64,000 nucleotides of DNA from the NCBI GenBank assembly GCA_030682475.1, contig JAUXOA010000096.1:1-64000 (forward strand). The letters run 5' to 3'. Shown in pieces: positions 1-8,270 of the stretch. The notes under the pieces were generated by a model. That model saw only the letters and a list, made by a program, of their open reading frames with translations. It was not told where the DNA came from and made no database searches. Origin of the DNA: Rhodoferax sp. Its GTDB lineage: Bacteria; Pseudomonadota; Gammaproteobacteria; Burkholderiales; Burkholderiaceae_C. The first letter of the stretch is position 1, and each line of letters opens with the position of its first letter. The position numbers and the translations under genes are program-made.

Positions 1-157
1 AATTTTACAAATCTTGAGCTTGTCCATGTTTGAAACTATCCCAATAAATCAACTACTTACGCCACCCTCAACAAATTCAGACCCGGATTTCGAGCCCAAT
101 CAGCTCGCTCTCCTCTGATGAACGTTGGGACACTACTGCTAAATAACAAATAAAAAC
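1..157. other. Intergenic edge region
   Basis: There is no convincing gene here. On the minus strand an ATG at 27-25 opens a frame that runs off the left edge after nine codons (MDKLKICKI). It has no clear Shine-Dalgarno, so it could be the start of a neighbouring gene or nothing. The region is AT-richer than the rest of the window. Confidence 0.4.
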
Positions 158-263
158 TTGCGGGACAGACCGGATCCTGGGACTTTGCGGGACAGACCGC
201 AGCTACGCGCAGCGAGCCAGCTCTGTCCTCAACCGTTCAAGAGCAAGCTCTGTCCTCAACTGA
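158..263 (+). repeat. GGGACAG inverted-box repeat, copy A
   Basis: About 106 bp built from two GCGGGACAG boxes followed by two oppositely oriented CTCTGTCC boxes, with an inner stretch like GCTACGCGCAGCGAGC. Closely related copies lie at 31897-32005 and, inverted, at 57953-58072; a shortened copy is at 40484-40522. This copy abuts the phaC stop codon (266-264, minus strand). The nested inverted boxes can fold, so it resembles a REP/BIME-type extragenic element. It may also act as a 3'-end structure for phaC. Confidence 0.75.
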
Positions 264-1910
264 TCAGCCAGCCTTTGCCTTCACGTAGCGCCCCGGCGCT
301 GCTTCGATCGCCTTGTATTTACCCTTGCCGTAGCTCTTGGGCGCGGGAATCTGTTTGCCGGCCTGGGCTTTGAGCCATTTGGACCAATCGGTCCACCAAC
401 TGCCGGGGTGCTCGGTGGCCCCGGCCAGCCACTCAGTATGGGTTTTCGGCAACTTGTCATCAGATCGTATCCAGTGGCTGCGTTTGTTTTTGACCGGTGG
501 GTTGATGACGCCTGCAATGTGGCCCGAGGCGCCCATCACAAAGCGCTTTTTACCGGGCAGGACTTGGGTCGAGGCGTAGGCGCCACCAATGGGAACAATG
601 TGGTCTTCACGCGAACCATAGATGTAGACCGGCATATCCACCGTGCGCAAATCGACTTTTTCACCGGACACGATGGTCTGGCCGGGCTTGACCAGCTTGT
701 TTTCCAGGTAGGTATTGCGCAGATACCAGGCGTAAAAGGGACCCGGCAGGTTGGTGGAATCGCTGTTCCAGTAGAGCAGGTCGAACGGGGGCGGTGTTTC
801 ACCCTTGAGGTAGTTGCCCACCACGTAGTTCCACACCAGGTCATTGGGCCGCAAAAAGCTGAAGGTGCTTGACAGATCCTGCCCTTTCATCAAACCGCCC
901 TTGCCCATCTCCTTTTCACGGTACTTGACAAAGGCTTCATCAATGAAGACGTCCAGAATGCCGGTGTCGGTGAAATCAAGCAGTGATGTGAGGAAGGTGG
1001 CGCTGGCCACCGGCAGAGGCTTGGAAGGCCGCTTGGTGGCCTGGCCCCGCGCCGCCAACACCGCCAACGCCGTTCCCAAAATGGTACCGCCGACGCAGAA
1101 ACCCAGGGCGTTAATTGTTTTGGCTCCCGTTATTTCTTGGGTTACCGCGATCGCTTGAATGGCGGCGCCCTCAATGTAGTCGTCCCAGGTCTTGTGGGCC
1201 AGCGAAGCATCGGGGTTGCGCCAGCTCACCACAAAGGTTCGGTGGCCCTGCGCCACGACGTAACGGATGAGGGAGTTTTCCGGCTGCAGGTCCAGAATGT
1301 AGAACTTGTTGATGTTGGGCGGAATGAGCAGAAAAGGCTTCTCAAACACCTTGGCCGTGAGCGGCTTGTATTCAATCAGTTGAAACAGATCGTTCTCAAA
1401 TACCACGGCACCCTCGGTGGTGGCGACGTTTTTACCGACTTCAAACAAGCTTTCATCGGTCATGGACACATGGCCCTGACGCATGTCATGAATCAGGTTT
1501 TGCATGCCTTTGGCAATGCTCTCGCCCTTGCTCTCGATCGCCTTCTGTTGCGCCTCGGCGTTGAACGCCATGAAATTGCTCGGTGCCGCCGCCGCCATCC
1601 ACTGCTCCACTGCGAAACGGATACGGGCGCGGGTCTTGGCATCGGTCTCCACGGCGTCCGCCATGCCCATCAGGGTGCGGGCGTTGAGCAGGTAAGCGGC
1701 CGCCGAAAAGGCCGCCACCGGGTTGTCACCCCAGGCCTGCGCAGCAAAGCGTTTGTCGTTGGGCTCGGGTGTGCCCGGCAAGCCCTGCGTCCAGAGCCCG
1801 GCGGCATCCTTGAAGTACTGCTGCTGTAACTCCATCAACTTCTCTGGCGAAAAGTTGATGGAAGGCACTTGGGCCGACTGGGCCAAAAACTCCGGTGAAT
1901 CCTGTGGCAT
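264..1910 (-). CDS. phaC: Class I polyhydroxyalkanoate synthase PhaC
   Basis: Polymerises 3-hydroxyacyl-CoA (mainly 3-hydroxybutyryl-CoA) into storage polyester at the granule surface. The 548-aa product has the PhaC N-terminal domain followed by an alpha/beta-hydrolase core. The lipase-like box GFCVGG places the nucleophilic cysteine near residue 272. The later GSREDHIVP and ASGHIAGVINPP segments supply the catalytic Asp and His. The frame is open to 1946, but MPQDSPEF at 1910 is preceded by AGAGGACACAGC, a good ribosome-binding site, so that start is used. The GGGACAG repeat follows the stop directly. phaA and phaB are not in the window; the repressor gene phaR is, at 62.0-62.6 kb. Length and motifs fit class I, which needs no PhaE/PhaR subunit. 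Confidence 0.95.
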   Translation of the reverse strand: MPQDSPEFLAQSAQVPSINFSPEKLMELQQQYFKDAAGLWTQGLPGTPEPNDKRFAAQAWGDNPVAAFSAAAYLLNARTLMGMADAVETDAKTRARIRFAVEQWMAAAAPSNFMAFNAEAQQKAIESKGESIAKGMQNLIHDMRQGHVSMTDESLFEVGKNVATTEGAVVFENDLFQLIEYKPLTAKVFEKPFLLIPPNINKFYILDLQPENSLIRYVVAQGHRTFVVSWRNPDASLAHKTWDDYIEGAAIQAIAVTQEITGAKTINALGFCVGGTILGTALAVLAARGQATKRPSKPLPVASATFLTSLLDFTDTGILDVFIDEAFVKYREKEMGKGGLMKGQDLSSTFSFLRPNDLVWNYVVGNYLKGETPPPFDLLYWNSDSTNLPGPFYAWYLRNTYLENKLVKPGQTIVSGEKVDLRTVDMPVYIYGSREDHIVPIGGAYASTQVLPGKKRFVMGASGHIAGVINPPVKNKRSHWIRSDDKLPKTHTEWLAGATEHPGSWWTDWSKWLKAQAGKQIPAPKSYGKGKYKAIEAAPGRYVKAKAG

Positions 1911-2029
1911 GCTGTGTCCTCTTCGTATACTTGCCTGGCGCTGCAAGCCCTGCTATCTTAGCCCGAGTAGCTTGGGTTAACCCCTCCAATTCCTGACATT
2001 TTTACACGCCCCTACCTGCTTTTTTGTCT

Positions 2030-2311
2030 ATGTACATTGTGCCCATTGCCTGGTTGTATGTTGCTCTCATGATGGCGGTTGCCGAAGCCAACCATACCAA
2101 TGGCACCGTTCTGGGTGCGGTAATTACCTTTGTGCTCTACGGCCTGGGGCCCGTGGCACTGGTGGTTTACCTGATAGGCGCGCCGGCCCGGCGCCGCGCC
2201 ATCAAGGCGAAAGAAGCAGCCGAACGGGCTGCGCAGGCCCACTCAGTCCAGCCAGATGCAGGCCGCCATGCGGCCGCTGACGCGGTCGCGCCGGTGCGAA
2301 AAGAACCGTGA
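2030..2311 (+). CDS. Small hypothetical membrane protein
   Basis: A 93-aa protein with two hydrophobic segments (about residues 1-20 and 27-48) and a charged, Ala-rich tail containing RRRAIKAKEAAERAAQ. I recognise no enzymatic motif. It starts at ATG 2030; a TTG two codons upstream is an alternative. It diverges from phaC and its last 69 bp overlap the 3' end of pgeF on the opposite strand. The tail codons may therefore be shaped partly by pgeF. Reality is supported by the hydrophobic N-terminus and the otherwise empty phaC-pgeF gap. Confidence 0.6.
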   Translation: MYIVPIAWLYVALMMAVAEANHTNGTVLGAVITFVLYGLGPVALVVYLIGAPARRRAIKAKEAAERAAQAHSVQPDAGRHAAADAVAPVRKEP

Positions 2312-3022
2312 CGGGTTGCTGACGGTGCACCAGGGTTGACTGCCATCGTTGCCGTATATTTGCGTCACGCCCAAGGCGGTCAAGCGCAAACGTGCGAGCC
2401 CCTGCAGGTCTGCCAGCCATTTGCCACCGGTTTTGGGCGTGAACATCGCCAGGGTGGCCCGGTCGTGCGCCACAAATACGTCGCGCACATCGTTCCCCAC
2501 TTCAAACGCTTGCCGACCAATGCAGGGACCCAGCCAAGCTATTATTTTTGCGGCATACGGCGAAGTATCTACGAGATCTGGAGCACTAAATTTTTCCAAA
2601 ACCGACTCAAGTACACCCTGCCCACCCTGCCCTGCCAGACCACGCCAGCCAGCGTGCGCCGCCGCCACCAGGCTGCCCTGCTCATTGGTCAACAACACCG
2701 GCAGGCAATCTGCCACCATGATGGTGCAGGCTACGCGGGACTTGTCTGTGCTGCAGCCATCCGCCTGCGTACCCTGCGCGGTCTTGTCAGAAAGCGATAC
2801 GGCGCGGGCGCCATGCACCTGTGACAAAAATACCGGCTGCGCGCCAATCGCTTGCTGGAGGATGGCGCGGTTGGCAGCCACATCCGCCGGGTGATCGCCG
2901 ACGTGCTCGCCCAGGTTCAGCGAGTCATAGGGCGCAGCCGACCCGCCACCGGCACGCGTGGTACAAACTGCGCGCACAGGGTTGGGCGCCGGCCACTTCG
3001 GGATCAGCCAATCAGGATTCAC
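2243..3022 (-). CDS. pgeF: Peptidoglycan editing factor PgeF (YfiH/DUF152 family)
   Basis: A 259-aa protein of the Cu-oxidase_4/YfiH family. Members were long called multicopper polyphenol oxidases. E. coli YfiH is now known as PgeF, which removes misincorporated residues from UDP-MurNAc peptide precursors in the cytoplasm. Visible family features are CTTRAGGGSAAPYDSLNLG near the N-terminus, SQVHGARAV, the zinc-site block VADCLPVLLTN, and AAHAGWRGLAGQG with the conserved histidine. The start at 3022 gives a natural N-terminus. It lies close to phaC on the same strand; to my knowledge this neighbourhood is common in Comamonadaceae. Confidence 0.9.
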   Translation of the reverse strand: MNPDWLIPKWPAPNPVRAVCTTRAGGGSAAPYDSLNLGEHVGDHPADVAANRAILQQAIGAQPVFLSQVHGARAVSLSDKTAQGTQADGCSTDKSRVACTIMVADCLPVLLTNEQGSLVAAAHAGWRGLAGQGGQGVLESVLEKFSAPDLVDTSPYAAKIIAWLGPCIGRQAFEVGNDVRDVFVAHDRATLAMFTPKTGGKWLADLQGLARLRLTALGVTQIYGNDGSQPWCTVSNPSRFFSHRRDRVSGRMAACIWLD

Positions 3023-3089
3023 GGGCTATCCTTTCAACCGAGATAGTTCATTAGAAAATATGCCGTTCGGGCTAATCAACAATCTCGGT

Positions 3090-3755
3090 TCAACCCTCAT
3101 TGTCCGGGCAATTGACCGGCTGCGCCCTCTGGAATGCCGACAACGCCATGCAGGCATCAAACGCTGCCATGGTACGCGGCAGGCCGTCAAAATTAACATC
3201 AAAGCGGCGTCCGTTGAAAATTTGCGGCACCAGGCAGCAGTCGGCCAGCGTGGGTGTGTTGCCGTGGCAATAGACCGAGGCAGGCTGCTGCGCCTGCTGC
3301 CTTTGCACTGCATTGACTTGCAATTGACGCTCGAAGCTCTCCAACCCTTCGCGTACCCAGTGGCGGTACCAGGTATTTTTGGCTTCTTCGTCCACCTTGA
3401 GCTGTTTCACCAGGTACTTCAGCACCCGCAAATTATTAAGCGGGTGAATCTCACACGCGATCGACTGCGCCAGCGCCCGCACCTTGGCGCGGCCCACTGC
3501 GTCCTGCGGCAGCAAGGGCGGTTGCGGATGGGTTTCGTCCAAGTACTCGATGATGGCCATCGACTGCGACAGGCGCTGTCCATCGACTTCCAACATGGGC
3601 ACCAGTGTGTCGGCCGCGATGGCGGCGTAAGCCTCTTTTTTGTGGTCCCCGCGCGCAATATGCACCGGCACATAGTCGTAGCGCAAGCCTTTGAGCGCCA
3701 GCGCAATGCGCACCCGGAACGAAGCGGAAGAACGGAAGTAATTGTGAAGTTTCAT
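3090..3755 (-). CDS. Zeta-class glutathione S-transferase, maleylpyruvate/maleylacetoacetate isomerase
   Basis: A 221-aa cytosolic enzyme. The N-terminal thioredoxin-like domain begins MKLHNYFRSSASFRVRIAL, with the SSxSxRVR signature of zeta GSTs that bind glutathione and isomerise maleyl to fumaryl compounds. An all-helical C-terminal domain follows, with NPTLADCCLVPQ-like sequence. The start is MKLHNYF at 3755; a longer open frame to 3824 lacks family similarity. Two roles are possible: maleylpyruvate isomerase (NagL type) or maleylacetoacetate isomerase. A gentisate operon lies 2.3 kb away on the other strand and contains dioxygenase and fumarylpyruvate hydrolase but no isomerase. This gene could supply the missing step, which is inference from proximity. 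Confidence 0.88.
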   Translation of the reverse strand: MKLHNYFRSSASFRVRIALALKGLRYDYVPVHIARGDHKKEAYAAIAADTLVPMLEVDGQRLSQSMAIIEYLDETHPQPPLLPQDAVGRAKVRALAQSIACEIHPLNNLRVLKYLVKQLKVDEEAKNTWYRHWVREGLESFERQLQVNAVQRQQAQQPASVYCHGNTPTLADCCLVPQIFNGRRFDVNFDGLPRTMAAFDACMALSAFQRAQPVNCPDNEG

Positions 3756-3854
3756 GGTGTGGAGGATAAACCAGAAACAGGCCGGTTTCGGCGCAGTCCA
3801 TTCAAAGACATTCACCGGCATCACGGGCTACACGGCAGCCGACTGAAGCCTCTC

Positions 3855-5585
3855 TCAAAGGGTGCGCACATGCACCTTGTCGTAGGCCACCAGCAGCTTG
3901 TGGTGCATTTCGCACCCAATCAGCATCAGCCCGGGCGCGGGGATGCCCATAAAGCGATCGGTTTGCATGATGAGGGCGTGCGCCTGCGCCACAGCGCCCG
4001 CGCCGTAAAGCTGGCGCAAGGCGTCCAGGTAGGGCCCGGTATCGCCTATGTCGGCCAGATTGATCAGGCTCTCAATGCAGGCGTAGACCAGGCGACGCTG
4101 GGGGTTGAGCTGGTCGAAGTGCCGGACCCAGTCACAGCCCTCCAGCGTGGCGGCTTCGTCGCCAATGGCCAGCGCCAGCAGGGTTTTGAGTTCGCCCACG
4201 CGCAGGTCGCTCCAAAACGATCCGGCGTCCGCTGCCAGCCCAATCACCGCCGCCACCGGACGCTGGTCCGCCAGGGCAGATTCATTCAGGGTGGCCAGCA
4301 GGTCGGAACATTCCTGGTCGTCCAGATCGGTCAGATTCAGGATCGCTTCGCGGATGCTGTTACCGACGCTGTTGTTCTCGAACTCCAGGTCGTCCACCGG
4401 GTAAATTTCGGACATGCCGGGCACCAGCACGCGGCAGGCGTAGACGCCCAGATGGGTGAAGTCGGAAATGTAGATCTCGTGCCCTTCGCTGTGGATGCGA
4501 TTCACGGCCCAGGCATAGTCTTCGGCCGTGGTGTTGCTGAAGTTCCAGTCGCAAAACCCGTAGTCGGGCACATCGCCCAGAAACTTCCAGTGGATAACAC
4601 CGCTGGAGTCGACAAAATGGATTTCGATATTGGGCGAGCTTGCCACTTCTTCCAGATCAAAGCTTGGCGCCGGAAAACCTGCCAGCGCGTCCAGCGCGCG
4701 GCCCTGCAACAGTTCGGTCAGCGCGCGTTCCAGCGCAATCTCGAAACGCGGATGGGCGCCAAAGCTGGCAAAGCAACCCTGGTCTTCGGGGTGCAGCAGG
4801 GTCACGTTCATCACCGGGTACTGGCCACCCAGCGAGGCGTCTTTGACCAAAATGCCAAAGCCCGCCGCGCGCAGAGCTTTGATACCGGCGGCAATGCGCG
4901 GGTAGCGCGCGATCACCGCTTCAGGCACGTCGGGCAGACAAATGCCCTGGCTGATGATGCGGAACTTGATGTGCCGCTCAAAGATCTCCGACAAAGCCTG
5001 CGTGCGCGCCTCGGCCTGGGTGTTGCCGGCCGACATGCCGTTGCTGACATACAGGTTGCCAATGATGTTGACCGGAATATAAGTGACGGCGCCATCGCGC
5101 TGGCGCACGTAGGGAATGGCACAAATGCCGCGCTCGACGTTGCCGGAATTGAATTCCACCAGGCTGGCGGCGTCGATACTGCCCAGCGGGTTGTAAAACT
5201 GCTGCAGCTCGGGGTTCAACAAACCGGCGGGCCAACTGCCGTCTTGCCCTGGTTCAAACCACTGCTCCTGCGGGTAATGCACATGGTGCCGATCAGCCAC
5301 TTTGGGCCCGAGGTAATAGTGGGTCCAGAAATAGTTGGTTGAAAGGCGCTCAAAAAACTCACCCAGGGCGCTGGCCAGACAGGCCAGCCGGGTGGCCCCC
5401 TTGCCATTGGTAAACAGGAGCGGGCAATCACGGTCGCGAATATGCACCGACCAGATGCCGTCCACCGGGTTCAGCCAGCTTCTCTCTTCAATATGAAATC
5501 CGAGCGCTTGGAGCTTGGCTTGCAAGGTGTTGATGGTGGATTCGAGCGAGGCGTCTTTGCCTGGAATAAAATTTTCGGTATGCAT
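3855..5585 (-). CDS. ycaO: YcaO, accessory factor for ribosomal protein S12 methylthiolation
   Basis: A 576-aa YcaO-superfamily protein (ATP-dependent amide activation fold). Its N-terminus, FIPGKDASLES then SWLNPVDGIWSVHIRDRDC, TNGKGATR and SALGEFFERLSTNYF, matches E. coli YcaO (586 aa) closely. E. coli YcaO improves RimO-dependent beta-methylthiolation of Asp88 of S12. The Asn/Glu-rich stretch SALGEFFERLS belongs to the YcaO ATP-binding region. The C-terminal part is the tetratricopeptide-like domain of the E. coli protein. The start is ATG 5585 (MHTENFIPG); ATG 5597 is also possible and the frame is open further upstream. It stands alone, divergent from the ABM gene. rimO is in the same window at 60.6-62.0 kb. 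Confidence 0.92.
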   Translation of the reverse strand: MHTENFIPGKDASLESTINTLQAKLQALGFHIEERSWLNPVDGIWSVHIRDRDCPLLFTNGKGATRLACLASALGEFFERLSTNYFWTHYYLGPKVADRHHVHYPQEQWFEPGQDGSWPAGLLNPELQQFYNPLGSIDAASLVEFNSGNVERGICAIPYVRQRDGAVTYIPVNIIGNLYVSNGMSAGNTQAEARTQALSEIFERHIKFRIISQGICLPDVPEAVIARYPRIAAGIKALRAAGFGILVKDASLGGQYPVMNVTLLHPEDQGCFASFGAHPRFEIALERALTELLQGRALDALAGFPAPSFDLEEVASSPNIEIHFVDSSGVIHWKFLGDVPDYGFCDWNFSNTTAEDYAWAVNRIHSEGHEIYISDFTHLGVYACRVLVPGMSEIYPVDDLEFENNSVGNSIREAILNLTDLDDQECSDLLATLNESALADQRPVAAVIGLAADAGSFWSDLRVGELKTLLALAIGDEAATLEGCDWVRHFDQLNPQRRLVYACIESLINLADIGDTGPYLDALRQLYGAGAVAQAHALIMQTDRFMGIPAPGLMLIGCEMHHKLLVAYDKVHVRTL

Positions 5586-5688
5586 GGTTGCCAGCATACC
5601 GCACTCATCATCGTCCCGGCCGGCAGATGCATGGCCTGACGGTAAAATTACCCGCCAGTCAACACCAAACAAGCTGCAGGAAACTTTC

Positions 5689-5991
5689 ATGATCCTCGAA
5701 CTCGCCGACATTCGCATTCACCCCGGGCAGAACGCCGCTTTTGAAGAAGCCATCCAGCGCGCTTTGAAAACCGTCATCCGTGAGGTCAAAGGGTTTCAGG
5801 GCTACGAGATCAACCGGGGCATTGAAAGCACCGAGCGCTACCTGCTCCAGATTTTCTGGGACACGCTGGAAGACCATACGGTGGGTTTTCGCCAATCGCC
5901 TGCGTTTGCCCAATGGCGCGCCATCGTGGGGCCGTTTTTTGCCGGCGCTCCGGTGGTCGAGCACTTTGACCTGGTGGCCAAGTCAGTCTGA
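5689..5991 (+). CDS. ABM-domain (antibiotic biosynthesis monooxygenase) protein
   Basis: A 100-aa single-domain protein with the dimeric alpha+beta ABM fold: ELADIRIHPGQNAAFEEAI, then VKGFQGYEINRGIE and FWDTLEDHTVGFRQSPAF. It starts at ATG 5689 behind GCAGGAAACTTTC; the frame extends upstream to 5515 only over ycaO sequence. It sits first in the gentisate operon, 27 bp before the hydroxylase. ABM proteins range from quinone-forming monooxygenases to heme or ring-cleavage accessory proteins, so its substrate cannot be named. The position suggests a role in handling aromatic or quinone intermediates. Confidence 0.82.
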   Translation: MILELADIRIHPGQNAAFEEAIQRALKTVIREVKGFQGYEINRGIESTERYLLQIFWDTLEDHTVGFRQSPAFAQWRAIVGPFFAGAPVVEHFDLVAKSV

Positions 5992-6018
5992 AATGAACTC
6001 CCGCATCCCAACAAATTG

Positions 6019-7215
6019 ATGCCCATGAATTCACACCACATTGTTATCGCTGGCGGCGGCATCGGAGGCCTTGCCGCCGCCCTGGTATTGGGCAGGCAGG
6101 GCTACCGGGTGACCGTGCTGGAACAGTCGGAGGCTTTTGGCGAGATTGGCGCGGGCATCCAGATTGGCCCCAACGCCTTTCGCATGTTCGAGCACCTCGG
6201 GCTGACACAGGTCATTGAGCAGGTGGCCTATTTTCCGCCCGCATTGCAAATGCGCGATGTGCGCACCGGAGAACTGGTGGTGTGTGCACCGGTGGGCGAC
6301 GCCGCGCAGGCCACCTACGGATTTCGCTACGGCGTGATCTACCGGATGGACATTCACACTGTCTTTCTGGATGCCTGCCGTGCCCTGCCCAACATCACAT
6401 TGCGCACTGGCGCCAAGGTGGCCCGCTACACGCAGGATGCACGCGGGGTCAAGGTGACCCTGGGCACAGACGAGACCATTGAGGCAGATGCCCTGATTGG
6501 CGCCGATGGCCTGTGGAGTGGCGTGCGCCAGTCCATCGTGGCCGATGGCAAGCCCCGGGTGTCAGGCCATATTGCCTACCGCGCCGTGTTGCCGGTGGCT
6601 GACGTGCCCGAGCATCTTTACAGCCCCGACGTGGTGCTGTGGGGCGGCGAGAAGACCCATCTGGTGCACTACCCGCTGCGCCGGGGCGAACTGTTCAATC
6701 TGGTGGCGGTATTTCACAGCAACCAGTTCGATGAAGGCTGGAACACCTTTGGCGATCCGGCCGAACTCACCGAGCGCTTTGCCCAAGCTGCGCCGCAAGT
6801 CAAAGAACTGCTGGCCAAAATTAACACCTGGAAGATGTGGGTACTGTGCGACCGCGAACCGGTCAAAAACTGGTCTGACGGCCGGGTCACGCTGCTGGGC
6901 GACGCCGCCCACCCGATGCTGCAATACCTGGCACAGGGCGCCTGCATGGCGATTGAAGATGCCGTGGTGCTGGGTGCGGCCTTGAAACAAAGCAGCGGCA
7001 ATTTTGCCGCTGCTTTCCAAAAATACCAGCAGGCGCGCTACCTGCGCACCGGTCGCGTGCAACTGACTGCCCGCTTTTATGGCGACATCTATCATGCGTC
7101 AGGGGTGCAGCGCGAGTTGCGCAACCAGATGTTCCAAAGCGGCACCGAGAGCGCCGGATTCGCCGGGCTGTCGTGGCTGTATAAGGGCATCGACCCCGAC
7201 CAGCCTTTTGCATGA
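6019..7215 (+). CDS. 3-hydroxybenzoate 6-hydroxylase (FAD monooxygenase)
   Basis: A 398-aa flavoprotein hydroxylase. The N-terminal FAD-binding Rossmann motif is IVIAGGGIGGLAAALVLGRQG. The DGLWSGVR region follows mid-protein, and the second FAD motif DGRVTLLGDAAHPMLQYLAQGACMAIED comes near residue 295. The C-terminal part (GDIYHASGVQRELRNQMFQ) resembles known 3-hydroxybenzoate 6-hydroxylases that make gentisate with NADH and O2. Salicylate 1-hydroxylase is the closest alternative, but the next two genes degrade gentisate, which favours the 6-hydroxylase. The start is ATG 6019 or ATG 6025; neither has a strong Shine-Dalgarno. Its TGA overlaps the next ATG (ATGA), implying translational coupling. 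Confidence 0.88.
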   Translation: MPMNSHHIVIAGGGIGGLAAALVLGRQGYRVTVLEQSEAFGEIGAGIQIGPNAFRMFEHLGLTQVIEQVAYFPPALQMRDVRTGELVVCAPVGDAAQATYGFRYGVIYRMDIHTVFLDACRALPNITLRTGAKVARYTQDARGVKVTLGTDETIEADALIGADGLWSGVRQSIVADGKPRVSGHIAYRAVLPVADVPEHLYSPDVVLWGGEKTHLVHYPLRRGELFNLVAVFHSNQFDEGWNTFGDPAELTERFAQAAPQVKELLAKINTWKMWVLCDREPVKNWSDGRVTLLGDAAHPMLQYLAQGACMAIEDAVVLGAALKQSSGNFAAAFQKYQQARYLRTGRVQLTARFYGDIYHASGVQRELRNQMFQSGTESAGFAGLSWLYKGIDPDQPFA

Positions 7216-8270
7216 GTTCCAAAATGACCAATACCACCGCGCTGCGCCAGCAGTTGTACCAAGACATGTCGCCCCTGAACCTGACCCCTCTGTGGGCGGT
7301 TCTTCATGCCTTGGTACCACCCCAACCAGCGTCTCCATGTGTTCCTGCACTATGGGAATATGAGCAGATAAAACCATTCCTGAAACGCGCCGGCGAAGCT
7401 ATCAGCGCCGAGGAAGCGGTGCGCCGGGTGCTGATTCTGGAAAACCCAGCGCTGCGCGGCCAGTCGGCCATCACGCAGTCCCTCTACGCCGGTCTGCAGC
7501 TCATCCTGCCCGGTGAAGTTGCACCCAGCCACCGCCACACCCAAAGCGCACTGCGCTTCATTGTGGAGGGCACCGGTGCCTACACGGCGGTGGCTGGCGA
7601 GCGCACCACCATGCACCCCGGTGACTTCATCATCACCCCCAGTTGGACCTGGCACGACCATGGCAACGAAGCCGCTGAGCCTGTGGTCTGGCTCGACGGG
7701 CTGGACATTCCCATGATCCGCTTCTTCGATGCCGGTTTTGCGCAGAACGACACGGCCAAATCGCAGACTGTCGCGCGTGCCGAGGGCAGCAGTTTTGCGC
7801 GTTATGGCCACAACATGGCGCCCGTCAGAGGCGACCCGCCCTTTGGTGCCACCTCGCCGATCTTCAGCTACCCCTATGAACGCAGCCGCGAGGCGCTGCA
7901 CCAGCTCGAGTGCAACGCCCCGGTGGACGCCTGGGATGGCGTCAAACTGCGCTATATCAACCCGGCCACCGGCGGCTCACCGATGCCCACCATGGCCACC
8001 TTCATGCAACGCCTGCCTGCCGGGTTTGACGGCAAAGCCTGGCGCCAGACCGATGGCGCCGTGTACAGCGTGGTCGAAGGTGCGGGTACTGCGTACATTG
8101 ATGGGCCCACGGGTTCTGTACGATTCGACTTCGAGGCGCGCGACCATTTTGTTGTACCCTCATGGCAGGCGCTGCGTCTGGCATCAACAGGGGGTTGCGT
8201 GCTGTTCAGTTATTCCGACCGTCCGGTGCATCAGGCGCTGGGCATTCACAAAGAAGAAAGACTCCCATGA
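7212..8270 (+). CDS. Gentisate 1,2-dioxygenase
   Basis: A 352-aa bicupin that cleaves gentisate to maleylpyruvate with Fe(II) and O2. The first cupin carries [16 protein letters not shown], with the metal-binding His-x-His and Glu typical of gentisate dioxygenases, followed by [20 protein letters not shown]. The second cupin lies around residues 250-340 ([19 protein letters not shown], then [13 protein letters not shown]). The usual family length is 340-370 aa. It overlaps the upstream hydroxylase stop by 4 bp and the downstream hydrolase start by 4 bp. Confidence 0.93.
   Translation: MSSKMTNTTALRQQLYQDMSPLNLTPLWAVLHALVPPQPASPCVPALWEYEQIKPFLKRAGEAISAEEAVRRVLILENPALRGQSAITQSLYAGLQLILPGEVAPSHRHTQSALRFIVEGTGAYTAVAGERTTMHPGDFIITPSWTWHDHGNEAAEPVVWLDGLDIPMIRFFDAGFAQNDTAKSQTVARAEGSSFARYGHNMAPVRGDPPFGATSPIFSYPYERSREALHQLECNAPVDAWDGVKLRYINPATGGSPMPTMATFMQRLPAGFDGKAWRQTDGAVYSVVEGAGTAYIDGPTGSVRFDFEARDHFVVPSWQALRLASTGGCVLFSYSDRPVHQALGIHKEERLP

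Noticed and set aside
1930-1947. CTTGC...GCAAG inverted repeat upstream of phaC as a PhaR site
   Set aside because: The spacer is eight bases and the arms five, which does not fit the TGC-N3-GCA form seen upstream of phaR.
2958-5342. 794-codon open frame on the plus strand
   Set aside because: It lies opposite the GST and ycaO genes, is rich in His, Arg and Gln as expected from the antisense of GC-biased codons, and shows no domain. It is a shadow frame.
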